Source of the DNA: JBLHHI01 sp047614125
GTDB taxonomy: Bacteria; Bacteroidota; Bacteroidia; NS11-12g; UBA9320
Direction: 5' to 3'
Length of the DNA: 22,575 nt
NCBI GenBank assembly: GCA_047614125.1
Contig: JBLHHI010000054.1
Location: 1 to 22,575 of the forward strand
This document shows, in pieces, positions 6,464 through 14,158 of this stretch. The stretch's first letter is position 1; each line of letters opens with the position of its first letter. The notes beneath the pieces were generated by a model. It ran no database searches, was not told where the DNA came from, and was given only the letters and a program-made list of their open reading frames with translations. A program made the position numbers and the translations under genes.

Positions 6464-8269
6464 TCAGAAATTCATCGCACGAATGATGTACTTATTTTTG
6501 TCATAAACATCATTTCGGTATTGAACTTGACCGTCTTGATCGAACCAAATGGTGTTGTAGAGGAAGTAAACCGGAATGCTCTTTTCGAGTCGAATAAGCA
6601 TCGTAGTGTCTATGGGTTGAAGCTTTGCCAAACTATCCAATGGGTCGTAGTCTTTTAATCGCTCGGCATCCAATGGCTCCTGTCCCATCATGATTCGAAA
6701 ATCGTCTTCATCATATTTTTTGATGTTTTGGGTAAGAAAGGCCCCCAATTCCAACGGTTTTTCTACTCGAACGCACCCGTGACTTACCGCGCGTTCTGTC
6801 CATTTAAATTTCGATTTTTGAGGAGTGTCGTGCAAATAGATTTGGAAAGGGTTTGGAAAAATGAACTTTACCTTGCCCAATGCGTTTTCATCTCCCGCTT
6901 TTTGAACTATATTAAACGGAACCTTGGTTGGAGAATACTTCGCCCAATTTATCGAATCGGATAGGAGTTCTTTGCCTTTGTAGAATACCCCATAACCATT
7001 GTCTTTCAAATAATTATTATCCCGCTTCATCTTGTAAAACATCTCTCTGGATATAATACTATTGGGAACGGTCCAGGTAGGGTTTACCACCATGTACACA
7101 ACGCCACTCTTTATTTGTGGAGTTTCGTGGTCGGCGGGTCGAAGCCAATATTTTAGTTCTTTGAGATACTTTTCCATTTTAGCATCGTAGTCTGGTGGAT
7201 GTGCCTTACCAATGCAAACTCGCATATATTTAATACTGTCGGGGTAGAACAAGCCCAACTCATAAGCAGGCAGGTTTACAGCGATGTATGGCTTTTCTTC
7301 GGGCAATTGGAACCAACGAATGCGCTCTAAATTAGCCGCAATTTGATCAATAATGTCTTGTAAGGAAGAATTGAGCAAGCCAAAAGTTTTTCTTCCAAGA
7401 ACGGCATCATCAAATAAGCCAAATCGTTGTTGAAAACGCCGAATGTATTTGGCATAATCTTTATCGTACATAAAAGAATCTGCTTCTTTGGCTTCCTTAG
7501 CGCTCAATACTTGCATCAAGAAAAGCTTTTCGGCAATGGCCGGCATAAGCATCGTGGTGTCTCCCGGTTCCAATTTTTTAATTCCAACCGTATCTATTTG
7601 GAACCATTTTTCGCCAGCATCTAATTTATTATAATAGAATTTTAACAAATCCGTTAGCCGCCAATAAGCCGTATCCGTGATTGTATTTTTTTCCAGTACC
7701 TTGGGATATTGTTTATACGAAAGAACATCGAGCAATTTGAAGTTTGGAAAGAAACGTGTTGGTAATTGGTAGGCAGCTTTAAATACCTTGTTGGGATCCG
7801 TTCTTCCAAACACTCGGTCGTGATGAAAAGACAGCATATTATCCGACATCAATAAATCGATCTTAGCCAATTCCGCATACGGGTTTTCTACATCTCCTCT
7901 CTTTAGTCTTCGAAGCATCGACCGAAGGGAGTCGACCCGATAGTATTCTGCTTTAAATCCATCTAACCTGCTGTTTTCTAACACCTTGAAAACCAAATCC
8001 GCCATGGAGTCGTTCACCAAATACATGGCCCAAACGGGTTGAAACGTACGTTCGGCGTAAAAGTCGAAAAGGGTATCGGAAAATCGCAGCTTCCAAATAA
8101 AGCTTTTGATGATGGAGCTGTCCGTTAAGCTGGTCTTTATAGCAACCTTTAGTTCAGATTCAATGAAAGACCCATCATCTATCAACTTATCTAAGGCAGC
8201 CTTGTTGGGTGTTTTGCAAGAACTCACCAACAATCCAAACACTAAGAGAAAATAGCTGAGCTTTTTCAA
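6464..8269 (-). CDS. L,D-transpeptidase lipoprotein of the LdtD/YcbB type
   Basis: 601 residues. The protein crosslinks peptidoglycan 3-3 between meso-DAP residues, or attaches proteins to it, in the periplasm. It has an SPII signal (LLVSSC, Cys18). The large N-terminal region (about 40-260) is the helical scaffold of YcbB-like enzymes. A peptidoglycan-binding segment is seen at about 285-320 (YIRRFQQRFGLFDDAVLGRKTFGLLN). The YkuD catalytic domain contains IAVNLPAYEL, PHPTWTVPNSI-like VVNPTWTVPNSI, then IYLHDTP and the active-site RAVSHGCVRVEKP with catalytic Cys in SHGC. Length is close to LdtD (about 600). Upstream is the YkuD-like gene (37-bp gap), so the two are probably co-transcribed. 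All active-site features are present. Confidence 0.93.
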   Translation of the reverse strand: MKKLSYFLLVFGLLVSSCKTPNKAALDKLIDDGSFIESELKVAIKTSLTDSSIIKSFIWKLRFSDTLFDFYAERTFQPVWAMYLVNDSMADLVFKVLENSRLDGFKAEYYRVDSLRSMLRRLKRGDVENPYAELAKIDLLMSDNMLSFHHDRVFGRTDPNKVFKAAYQLPTRFFPNFKLLDVLSYKQYPKVLEKNTITDTAYWRLTDLLKFYYNKLDAGEKWFQIDTVGIKKLEPGDTTMLMPAIAEKLFLMQVLSAKEAKEADSFMYDKDYAKYIRRFQQRFGLFDDAVLGRKTFGLLNSSLQDIIDQIAANLERIRWFQLPEEKPYIAVNLPAYELGLFYPDSIKYMRVCIGKAHPPDYDAKMEKYLKELKYWLRPADHETPQIKSGVVYMVVNPTWTVPNSIISREMFYKMKRDNNYLKDNGYGVFYKGKELLSDSINWAKYSPTKVPFNIVQKAGDENALGKVKFIFPNPFQIYLHDTPQKSKFKWTERAVSHGCVRVEKPLELGAFLTQNIKKYDEDDFRIMMGQEPLDAERLKDYDPLDSLAKLQPIDTTMLIRLEKSIPVYFLYNTIWFDQDGQVQYRNDVYDKNKYIIRAMNF

Positions 8270-8306
8270 CGGGTAAATCTACGAAATTAGCAACCAAAAA
8301 ATCTAC

Positions 8307-9086
8307 CTATTCTGTGAGTTCATTCAACTCTTCTATGGGTATAAACAGATCGGTGTTTAAAATTTTGGATTTTTGATTGTAAACCGCATTTGGATGGTAA
8401 ATGAATAAACAGCTCCCCCCCTTTATTAAGCTCACAATAATGGAATTTGCTTTTTGGCTAACCGCGGGGCAGCCAAAACTTCGACCAATGCGCTGATCGT
8501 TTTCTACAATATCCTCATCAACATAGTTTGCACCGTGCACAACCAATCCACGAGAAAAAGCATTGCTGTTAAAATAAGGCTCTAAACCATTCAATTTCAA
8601 TGAGTATTTGTGTTTGCCATTGTAAGGCTGACCCGTAACATAAAATCCGAGCGAAGACTGTCTGGATTCGTGTCTGTTTGAAAAACGTGTTGCAAACTCA
8701 TCTCCTGAATTCTTGCCATGGGCGACCAACTCATTAAAAATCAGTGACTTATATTTTAAATCAATCAACCATAAACGGCGTTCTTTGCTCGACTTGCTAA
8801 AATCTAATATGGTAAGAAAGCGTTCATTTTGCAACTCGTTTTTCATCTTCAAAACCATATAACCCTTCAAGGCTTTGTCGAAAACTTTGGTGGATAATTG
8901 ATCCTCTTTCAAGCCGATTTTTTTGTAAAGTCGATTGGCATGAATTGTAAAATCCGTTCCATGAATGGATACCGAAAGTTGATACGAAATAGTGTCGGTA
9001 TTAGCCTTCACAGCATACCAATTGTTCGATTGCATGGTGAAAGCAATGAGCGTAAGAATAAGTAACCTAGATAATGTTTTGTACAT
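8307..9086 (-). CDS. Secreted murein L,D-transpeptidase-like protein (YkuD_2 type)
   Basis: 259 residues from ATG at 9086, giving MYKTLSRLLILTLIAFTMQS, a normal signal peptide. An in-frame ATG at 9143 is rejected as the start because a strong promoter (9098-9126) lies within that extension. The C-terminal half has the family hallmarks: GVYVTGQPY-like GFYVTGQPYNGKHKYSLKLNG, LVVHGANYV (active-site His region) and GRSFGCPAVS with the catalytic Cys. This is the short, single-domain type found in Bacteroidota periplasm, next to a full-size LdtD-like enzyme. Its N-terminal half carries a domain rich in charged residues with no recognised motif. Confidence 0.85.
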   Translation of the reverse strand: MYKTLSRLLILTLIAFTMQSNNWYAVKANTDTISYQLSVSIHGTDFTIHANRLYKKIGLKEDQLSTKVFDKALKGYMVLKMKNELQNERFLTILDFSKSSKERRLWLIDLKYKSLIFNELVAHGKNSGDEFATRFSNRHESRQSSLGFYVTGQPYNGKHKYSLKLNGLEPYFNSNAFSRGLVVHGANYVDEDIVENDQRIGRSFGCPAVSQKANSIIVSLIKGGSCLFIYHPNAVYNQKSKILNTDLFIPIEELNELTE

Positions 9087-9097
9087 AAAACTCGGTA

Positions 9098-9126
9098 CAA
9101 AAATATCATAACCCCGGAAAGTGCAA
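9098..9126 (-). promoter_or_regulatory. Promoter of the YkuD / LdtD-like operon
   Basis: TTG (complement at 9124-9126) is followed after 18 nt by TATTTTTG (complement at 9098-9105), an exact TAnnTTTG match. It lies 11 nt upstream of the ATG at 9086, so the leader is very short. It fixes the start codon of the gene at 9086 and would drive the run down to the SDR at 4487. Confidence 0.65.
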
Positions 9127-9224
9127 AGAAATAAGTTAAACACCCACCAATAAAAGTGTCCATTGTCTTGATTGTTAGCGCTCTTTTTAAATTCCGCGAT
9201 TGGATGGTGCCTTTATCAAATAAT

Positions 9225-9255
9225 AAAAAAGGCTGCCCTTCCCAGACAGCCTTTC
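9225..9255 (-). terminator. Intrinsic terminator, probably of hppA
   Basis: On the minus strand an 8-bp stem AAAGGCTG/CAGCCTTT (9247-9254 with 9228-9235) with an 11-nt loop is followed by a run of Ts (complement of the A-run at 9225-9230). It would end transcripts from hppA, but the MITE-like element lies between the hppA stop and this hairpin. Confidence 0.65.
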
Positions 9256-9276
9256 CTTTTATGTCAAGCGTATTAA

Positions 9277-9535
9277 CCTGAGTTCGATTAATCTTTTAAA
9301 ATTCAGATTTGGATAGAGGCCAAGTAGTGAGGCGAAAACAGGAAGGTTTATAGTTATAAACCGACTGCTTTCAACGAAGCTAATGGGGTTTCTTATACAA
9401 AAGCTCGCATTTCACTTGTGGACAGCGATTTTCATCGTAAAAATTACTCGAAAGGGCCCGCCCTGTCTTCGCAATTTTCACTCGAAACTCACTGTCCACA
9501 AGAGTTCTGAATTCAAAATATGAATCGAACTCAGG
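9277..9535. mobile_element. MITE-like element with about 30-bp terminal inverted repeats
   Basis: The left end begins CCTGAGTTCGATT and runs to ATTCAGA (9277-9307); the right end is its near-exact inverse (9506-9535), starting TCTGAATTC and ending GAATCGAACTCAGG. Flanking bases are TAA on the left and TAA on the right, a possible 3-bp target duplication. Inside are an 18-bp dyad GGTTTATAGTTATAAACC (9345-9362) and a long hairpin with perfect arms CTTGTGGACAG (9415-9425) and CTGTCCACAAG (9492-9502), with nested GGGC/GCCC. No ORF is present, so it is non-autonomous. It accounts for most of the gene-free stretch 9087-9565. Confidence 0.65.
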
Positions 9536-9565
9536 TAATTAGTAAACTAAAACTGTGATCATTTT

Positions 9566-11986
9566 TTATTTACGTATGGGTACAACATTTGTTGCAGGTG
9601 CTAGGTCAACCGCAGAGCTTGAAGCTTCGGTTTTTGATTCACTTACTTGGGCTAAATTCTTTTTGCCTTTGCAACATGCTTTTGATTCGGCAACGCATTC
9701 TTTCTTATCCTTTGAACCATGGGCTGCATCGTACGAACAGTTCTTATCGCCTGGCTTACAAGCTTTCTTCGCTTGGCAACAAACGGATGCTTGATCGCTG
9801 TTATGATCTGATTTTGAGTTGCTTCCCCAAACTTGTCCCAAGATTGGTGCGATAACCAAACCAATTAAACATGTTAGCTTAATTAAGATGTTCATAGAAG
9901 GGCCCGAGGTATCTTTAAATGGATCACCAACGGTATCGCCCGTTACGGCCGCTTTGTGAGCTTCAGAGCCTTTGAACGTCATCTCACCATTAATCATAAC
10001 ACCTGCTTCGAATGACTTCTTAGCATTATCCCAAGCACCACCTGCGTTGTTTTGGAAGATGGCCCACATAACACCACTTACACAAACTCCTGCCATATAT
10101 CCACCTAGAGCTTCTGGTCCCATGGCAAAACCAATAATAATTGGCATTACAATGGTCATTGCTCCTGGAAGCATCATCTCTCTTAATGCCGCTTTGGTAG
10201 AAATATCTACACACTTACCATATTCTGGTTGACCCGTTCCTTCCATAATACCTGGAATTTCGCGGAACTGACGTCGTACTTCTTCCACCATTTGCATGGC
10301 TGCCTTTCCAACACTTTGCATTGCGAGCGCCGAAAATACTACGGGGATCATACCTCCCACAAAAAGAGCCGCTAATACGTCCGCTTTAAAGATGTTGATT
10401 CCGTCTATGCCGGTAAAGGTTACGTAGGCTGCAAATAGGGCTAAGGCCGTAAGCGCTGCAGAAGCAATCGCAAAGCCTTTTCCAACAGCCGCTGTTGTAT
10501 TTCCAACCGAATCTAAAATATCAGTACGTTCTCGTACTTCCGGTGGCAAATCGCTCATTTCAGCAATTCCTCCAGCGTTGTCAGAAATGGGTCCGAAGGC
10601 ATCAATGGCTAATTGCATAGCCGTTGTGCTCATCATGGCACTGGCCGCTAAAGCCACACCGTAGAAACCAGCTAGTTCGTACGATCCCCAGATCGCAGCG
10701 GCAAATAAAAGTACCGATGCGAACGTTGATTTCATTCCTACCGCTAAACCTGCAATAATATTAGTTCCAGCCCCGGTTGAAGAGTTTTGAACGATGTTCA
10801 TAACCGGCTTCTTACCAAGTCCTGTATAAAATTCTGTTACATATGAAATTAGTCCGCCAACGGCAAGACCAATAAGGGTAGCACCAAAGACGCTCATTCT
10901 GCTCACCTCGGTTAAGCCTTCCACACCAAATAAATTCATGTACAAGGTTTCTGGCAACATCCACATTATTAAGAAATAACCAGCAATTCCTGAAGCAATG
11001 ATCGACACCCAGTTGCCAATGTTCAATGCTCTCTGCACATCGGCTTCTTTAGCATCGTTGTTTTTTATCTTAATAAACATCGTTCCAATAATGGAAGCAA
11101 TGATGCCTACTCCGGCAATGGCCAATGGAAGTAAAATAGGTCCGAAACCGTTAAAGGCATCGACAAAAGCTGTTGTGGCCGACATGTCTCGAATGATGTA
11201 GTTACCCAATACCATGGATGCCAATACTGTTGCTACGTATGAACCAAATAAATCGGCTCCCATACCAGCAACATCTCCTACGTTATCTCCAACGTTATCG
11301 GCAATAGTTGCCGGGTTACGTGGATCATCTTCTGGAATACCCGCTTCAACCTTACCAACTAAGTCGGCTCCAACGTCTGCAGCCTTTGTATATATACCTC
11401 CTCCAACACGTGCAAACAGCGCAATGGATTCTGCTCCTAATGAGAAACCTGCAAGGGCTTCAAGTACCATGGTCATTTCGTGATAGAAATCTCCTCCTTC
11501 ACCAACGGTAACAAACTTTGTAACCAGAACGATGAACAACAAACTCAAACCCAACACGGCTAAACCTGCTACGCCAAGTCCCATAACGGTTCCTCCACCA
11601 AAGGCAACTTTTAGTGCCTGTGGTAAGCTGGTACGGGCGGCTTGTGTTGTTCTGGTGTTGGCCGAGGTAGCGATGCGCATACCAATGTTTCCAGCAACTG
11701 CCGAAAAAATGGCGCCTAAAATAAAGGCAGGAACAATTAACCAATGCGTTGATTCAACTTGCGTTGAAATGAAAAACAACGCCAGAGCTGCTACAACAAC
11801 AAAGACAAAAAGCAGTCGATACTCAGCCTTTAAAAAGGCTAAAGCACCTTCTTTAATGCTCTTTGAAATGCTCTGCATTTTTTCCGTTCCAGGATCTTGT
11901 TTGTTAACCCAGAGTGTTTTAACCACCATTACCAAGATGGCAATAAGTCCGAAGACTGGTAGGATGTAAATTAAGTTTTCTCCCAT
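9566..11986 (-). CDS. hppA: Membrane-bound cation-pumping pyrophosphatase
   Basis: 806 residues. It hydrolyses PPi at the cytoplasmic face and pumps Na+ and/or H+ across the inner membrane. About 16 membrane segments; motifs DVGADLVGKVEAGIPEDDPRNP and IADNVGDNVGDVAGMGADLFGSY (substrate site) are present, as is GNTTAAVGKG. The Ala after GNTTA marks the K+-dependent subfamily, most of which in Bacteroidota pump Na+ (and H+). The core ends near residue 720. An extra tail of about 84 residues is rich in Cys and Lys (7 Cys in about 40 residues, with CC, KKACKPGDKNC and KACCKGKK), which the family normally lacks. The ATG is preceded by AAGGAAAA and by a promoter at 12013-12040. The terminator is at 9225-9255, beyond an inserted MITE-like element. 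Confidence 0.95.
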   Translation of the reverse strand: MGENLIYILPVFGLIAILVMVVKTLWVNKQDPGTEKMQSISKSIKEGALAFLKAEYRLLFVFVVVAALALFFISTQVESTHWLIVPAFILGAIFSAVAGNIGMRIATSANTRTTQAARTSLPQALKVAFGGGTVMGLGVAGLAVLGLSLLFIVLVTKFVTVGEGGDFYHEMTMVLEALAGFSLGAESIALFARVGGGIYTKAADVGADLVGKVEAGIPEDDPRNPATIADNVGDNVGDVAGMGADLFGSYVATVLASMVLGNYIIRDMSATTAFVDAFNGFGPILLPLAIAGVGIIASIIGTMFIKIKNNDAKEADVQRALNIGNWVSIIASGIAGYFLIMWMLPETLYMNLFGVEGLTEVSRMSVFGATLIGLAVGGLISYVTEFYTGLGKKPVMNIVQNSSTGAGTNIIAGLAVGMKSTFASVLLFAAAIWGSYELAGFYGVALAASAMMSTTAMQLAIDAFGPISDNAGGIAEMSDLPPEVRERTDILDSVGNTTAAVGKGFAIASAALTALALFAAYVTFTGIDGINIFKADVLAALFVGGMIPVVFSALAMQSVGKAAMQMVEEVRRQFREIPGIMEGTGQPEYGKCVDISTKAALREMMLPGAMTIVMPIIIGFAMGPEALGGYMAGVCVSGVMWAIFQNNAGGAWDNAKKSFEAGVMINGEMTFKGSEAHKAAVTGDTVGDPFKDTSGPSMNILIKLTCLIGLVIAPILGQVWGSNSKSDHNSDQASVCCQAKKACKPGDKNCSYDAAHGSKDKKECVAESKACCKGKKNLAQVSESKTEASSSAVDLAPATNVVPIRK

Positions 11987-12012
11987 TTTTCCTTAGATTT
12001 TGATAAAGTTCG

Positions 12013-12040
12013 CGAAAATACAAATAATTATAAGGCGCAA
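12013..12040 (-). promoter_or_regulatory. Promoter of hppA
   Basis: TTG (complement 12038-12040) is followed after 17 nt by TATTTTCG (complement 12013-12020), one mismatch from TAnnTTTG. It lies 26 nt before the hppA ATG, giving a leader of about 20 nt. Confidence 0.5.
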
Positions 12041-12118
12041 TGGAGAAAATGCCGTTTGTGGGCAATTATTTGGACATCAGAGCAATTTAATCAGCATGAT
12101 CTTGAATAATAGCCCTCG

Positions 12119-13105
12119 CTACATCATAAATCCATTTTCAGCTTCAATGGGCTTTGGAAGGTCCTCATCGTTGATCATTTCACGCAAATCAATTTCAATT
12201 CCACGAGCAATCGAAGTAATAGGAACATCATTGTACGTACCTTCAAATGGGTTTTCTGAATAATCACCAATCTTTTCCATTAAGAAAAAGATCCAAATTA
12301 TTAGGGCCGAAAACAATGGGCAAACCCAAAACATGATCGTACCCATTTCTTTAAATACATCCACCAAACCAAAAGGCACTAGGGCGCAAAAAACAACCGA
12401 CAACCAAAGTGCGGTTGAGGCATATTGTCGAGGGAAGGGAAAATTCTTTATGCGCTCGGCCTTTCCTTGCTCGTCATAAAGCTTCCCAATGAGTTGATGC
12501 AATTCCATGTGCCGAAAATCGTCGAAATAGCCGCCATCCTTTAGTTCTTGCAACCGTGATGATTGATTTTTAATCAGTTGTGTGGCCACATTCGATTTTG
12601 GCAACACCTCGTTTATTTCTTCCGCCGATATGTATTGCTGAAGCTCTGTCTGTAGTTTTTTGTCGTAGTCTTCACAAATGGTAGGAATGTATAATCCTTT
12701 TATTCGATCATCTGTATGCTCCCAAGGCCTACTTAAACGCAACTGATGCCGCAATGCTGTTAACCATGCGATGTGCCGGTGGATGAGTTCTTTTTTTATT
12801 TCCTCCTGATTCACACCTTGAATAAATGCCACAGCGGCAACTCCAAAGGTTCTGCTGGAGTTTACGATGCCTCCCCAAATCTTTCGCGCTTCCCAGGTTC
12901 GATCGTACGACGAATTGTTTTTAAAGCCCAAATAAAAGGCTACGGCAATACCAATAATGGAGATGGGCTGCCACGGAACCGAGAGCTTGAAATTAAGAAA
13001 GTAGGATAAGAGGGTAACAGCCAATGAATAGAAGAGGCCTATTAAAAATGGCTTTCTTGACCAATTAAAGGTCATCCAAAATCCGTAGTTCCGTTTTATG
13101 TACAT
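12119..13105 (-). CDS. Bestrophin-family anion/cation channel protein
   Basis: 328 residues. Bestrophin-like proteins (UPF0187/YneE) are pentameric inner-membrane channels. The N-terminal signature is clear: MYIKRNYGFWMTFNW, two membrane segments (about 20-60) and FYLGFKNNSSYDRTWEARKIWGGIVNSSR, where the YDRxWExR motif is the family hallmark. Two more membrane segments lie at about 230-275 (ALWLSVVFCALVPFGLV, FWVCPLFSALIIWIFFLMEKIG). A conserved ENPFEGTYNDVPITSIARGIEIDLREM motif follows the last. In the nearest known members Na+ or Cl- is permeant; the selectivity here is not determined. It stands alone: hppA is separated by 132 bp and the next gene is divergent. Confidence 0.9.
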   Translation of the reverse strand: MYIKRNYGFWMTFNWSRKPFLIGLFYSLAVTLLSYFLNFKLSVPWQPISIIGIAVAFYLGFKNNSSYDRTWEARKIWGGIVNSSRTFGVAAVAFIQGVNQEEIKKELIHRHIAWLTALRHQLRLSRPWEHTDDRIKGLYIPTICEDYDKKLQTELQQYISAEEINEVLPKSNVATQLIKNQSSRLQELKDGGYFDDFRHMELHQLIGKLYDEQGKAERIKNFPFPRQYASTALWLSVVFCALVPFGLVDVFKEMGTIMFWVCPLFSALIIWIFFLMEKIGDYSENPFEGTYNDVPITSIARGIEIDLREMINDEDLPKPIEAENGFMM

Positions 13106-13132
13106 TTTTGTGCTTTATAGTGCGATTGCATA

Positions 13133-13145
13133 ATAACCTTGTTAT
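13133..13145. promoter_or_regulatory. Possible operator dyad between the divergent bestrophin and barrel genes
   Basis: ATAAC-CTT-GTTAT is a perfect 5+3+5 inverted repeat, 28 bp upstream of the bestrophin ATG. It could be a regulator site, but a dyad this short occurs by chance fairly often. No TAnnTTTG box was found in 13106-13296. Confidence 0.25.
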
Positions 13146-13296
13146 CACACTTTTTGTTCATACAACTTCAAATTCAAGACCATGCATCTATGTAATTTCC
13201 AGAACCAAGGTACAACATCAATCATCATATGTCAGGAAGTATCCATTTTGGTCACTAAGTACAATTAATAAATGAAATTTAACGTAGTAGGGTCTT

Positions 13297-13980
13297 ATGA
13301 AAAACTTCGCAATTATCCTTTGTGTTCTTCTTTCCGCAACCACAGTTCAATCGCAAATCATTGGCAATGCCGGTTTTGCCATCGGAGCAGATGCCACCAT
13401 GATTACGATTGGGGCCGAAAAGCAATTCAACCTTTTGAGCAGCCAAAAATTACACATCAATCCGGGCCTTCGAGTTAATATGTTCTCGGGTAAAAATCTC
13501 GACTACATTACCGCTCCCGCTAACTTAACTGCCGAAGATGGCAACATCGATACCATAGGTCTATCGACGATCTCTGACAATTTTGCCAATTTATATGTGC
13601 ATATTAAATACGATTTCTCATCCAAACTTTCGATTGGTTTCGACATTGATTTATTGGGCGTAAGTTTTGGCGGTGAGCAAAAAGGTGATTTCACACCTGG
13701 GGCCAATGGAGCTGCTGCAGGATCTATGGCGGCAATGAATGTTCCGGCCAGCCCAACTTCGGTTAACTACCTAGTTATGGCCGACTTAGATAATGGCAGT
13801 TTAAACTCAACACTAACGCTTTCATACAAGCTCAACGACAACTTGGGACTTGATTTAGGGGGTGGATTGGTCTTTACCGAGTACACCTCAACCACCGAAA
13901 TTGGCTTCGATAAAAACGACCGCTTTCGCAACAAGAGCTTTATGGGTTATATTGGAATCAGCTATGTGATAATGAAATAG
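13297..13980 (+). CDS. Outer-membrane beta-barrel protein, small
   Basis: 227 residues with a signal peptide (KNFAIILCVLLSATTVQS, cleavage before Q). Mature sequence starts IIGNAGFAIGADATMITIGAEKQF and shows alternating strands ending with GYIGISYVIMK, as in 8-stranded Bacteroidota porin-like barrels (OmpA/OmpW-like fold). No family is recognised. It stands alone, followed by its own terminator (14046-14070). Confidence 0.7.
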   Translation: MKNFAIILCVLLSATTVQSQIIGNAGFAIGADATMITIGAEKQFNLLSSQKLHINPGLRVNMFSGKNLDYITAPANLTAEDGNIDTIGLSTISDNFANLYVHIKYDFSSKLSIGFDIDLLGVSFGGEQKGDFTPGANGAAAGSMAAMNVPASPTSVNYLVMADLDNGSLNSTLTLSYKLNDNLGLDLGGGLVFTEYTSTTEIGFDKNDRFRNKSFMGYIGISYVIMK

Positions 13981-14045
13981 ATCAACACCCCACTGTAGGA
14001 AAACGGGTCGAATCGCCTTCGTTAGAACGAATCTTAATGTAGGTA

Positions 14046-14070
14046 GGCCAAGCTATTTGGCCATTATTTT
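14046..14070 (+). terminator. Intrinsic terminator after the small barrel gene
   Basis: GGCCAA (14046-14051) pairs with TTGGCC (14057-14062) around GCTAT, followed by ATTATTTT. It lies 66 bp after the barrel gene stop and 89 bp before the lepA start. Confidence 0.6.
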
Positions 14071-14158
14071 AAACAGATATCGGTCATTGATTTAACTCGA
14101 ATTATAAGTAGAATTCTCTTTATTATCATCTTTGCAAAAAAGCTACTTTTGCAGCCCA

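Noticed and set aside
9087..9143. Longer N-terminus for the YkuD-like gene (ATG at 9143)
   Set aside because: A perfect promoter lies inside the extension, and only the downstream ATG gives a normal signal peptide.
9277..9535. 6S RNA or another housekeeping structured RNA
   Set aside because: The outer stem plus two separate internal hairpins do not give the single rod with central bubble of 6S. Near-identical 30-bp ends with TAA on both sides fit a transposable element better.
14144..14151. Definite leaderless promoter for lepA (TACTTTTG)
   Set aside because: No TTG -33 element at a proper distance; only noted as a possibility.
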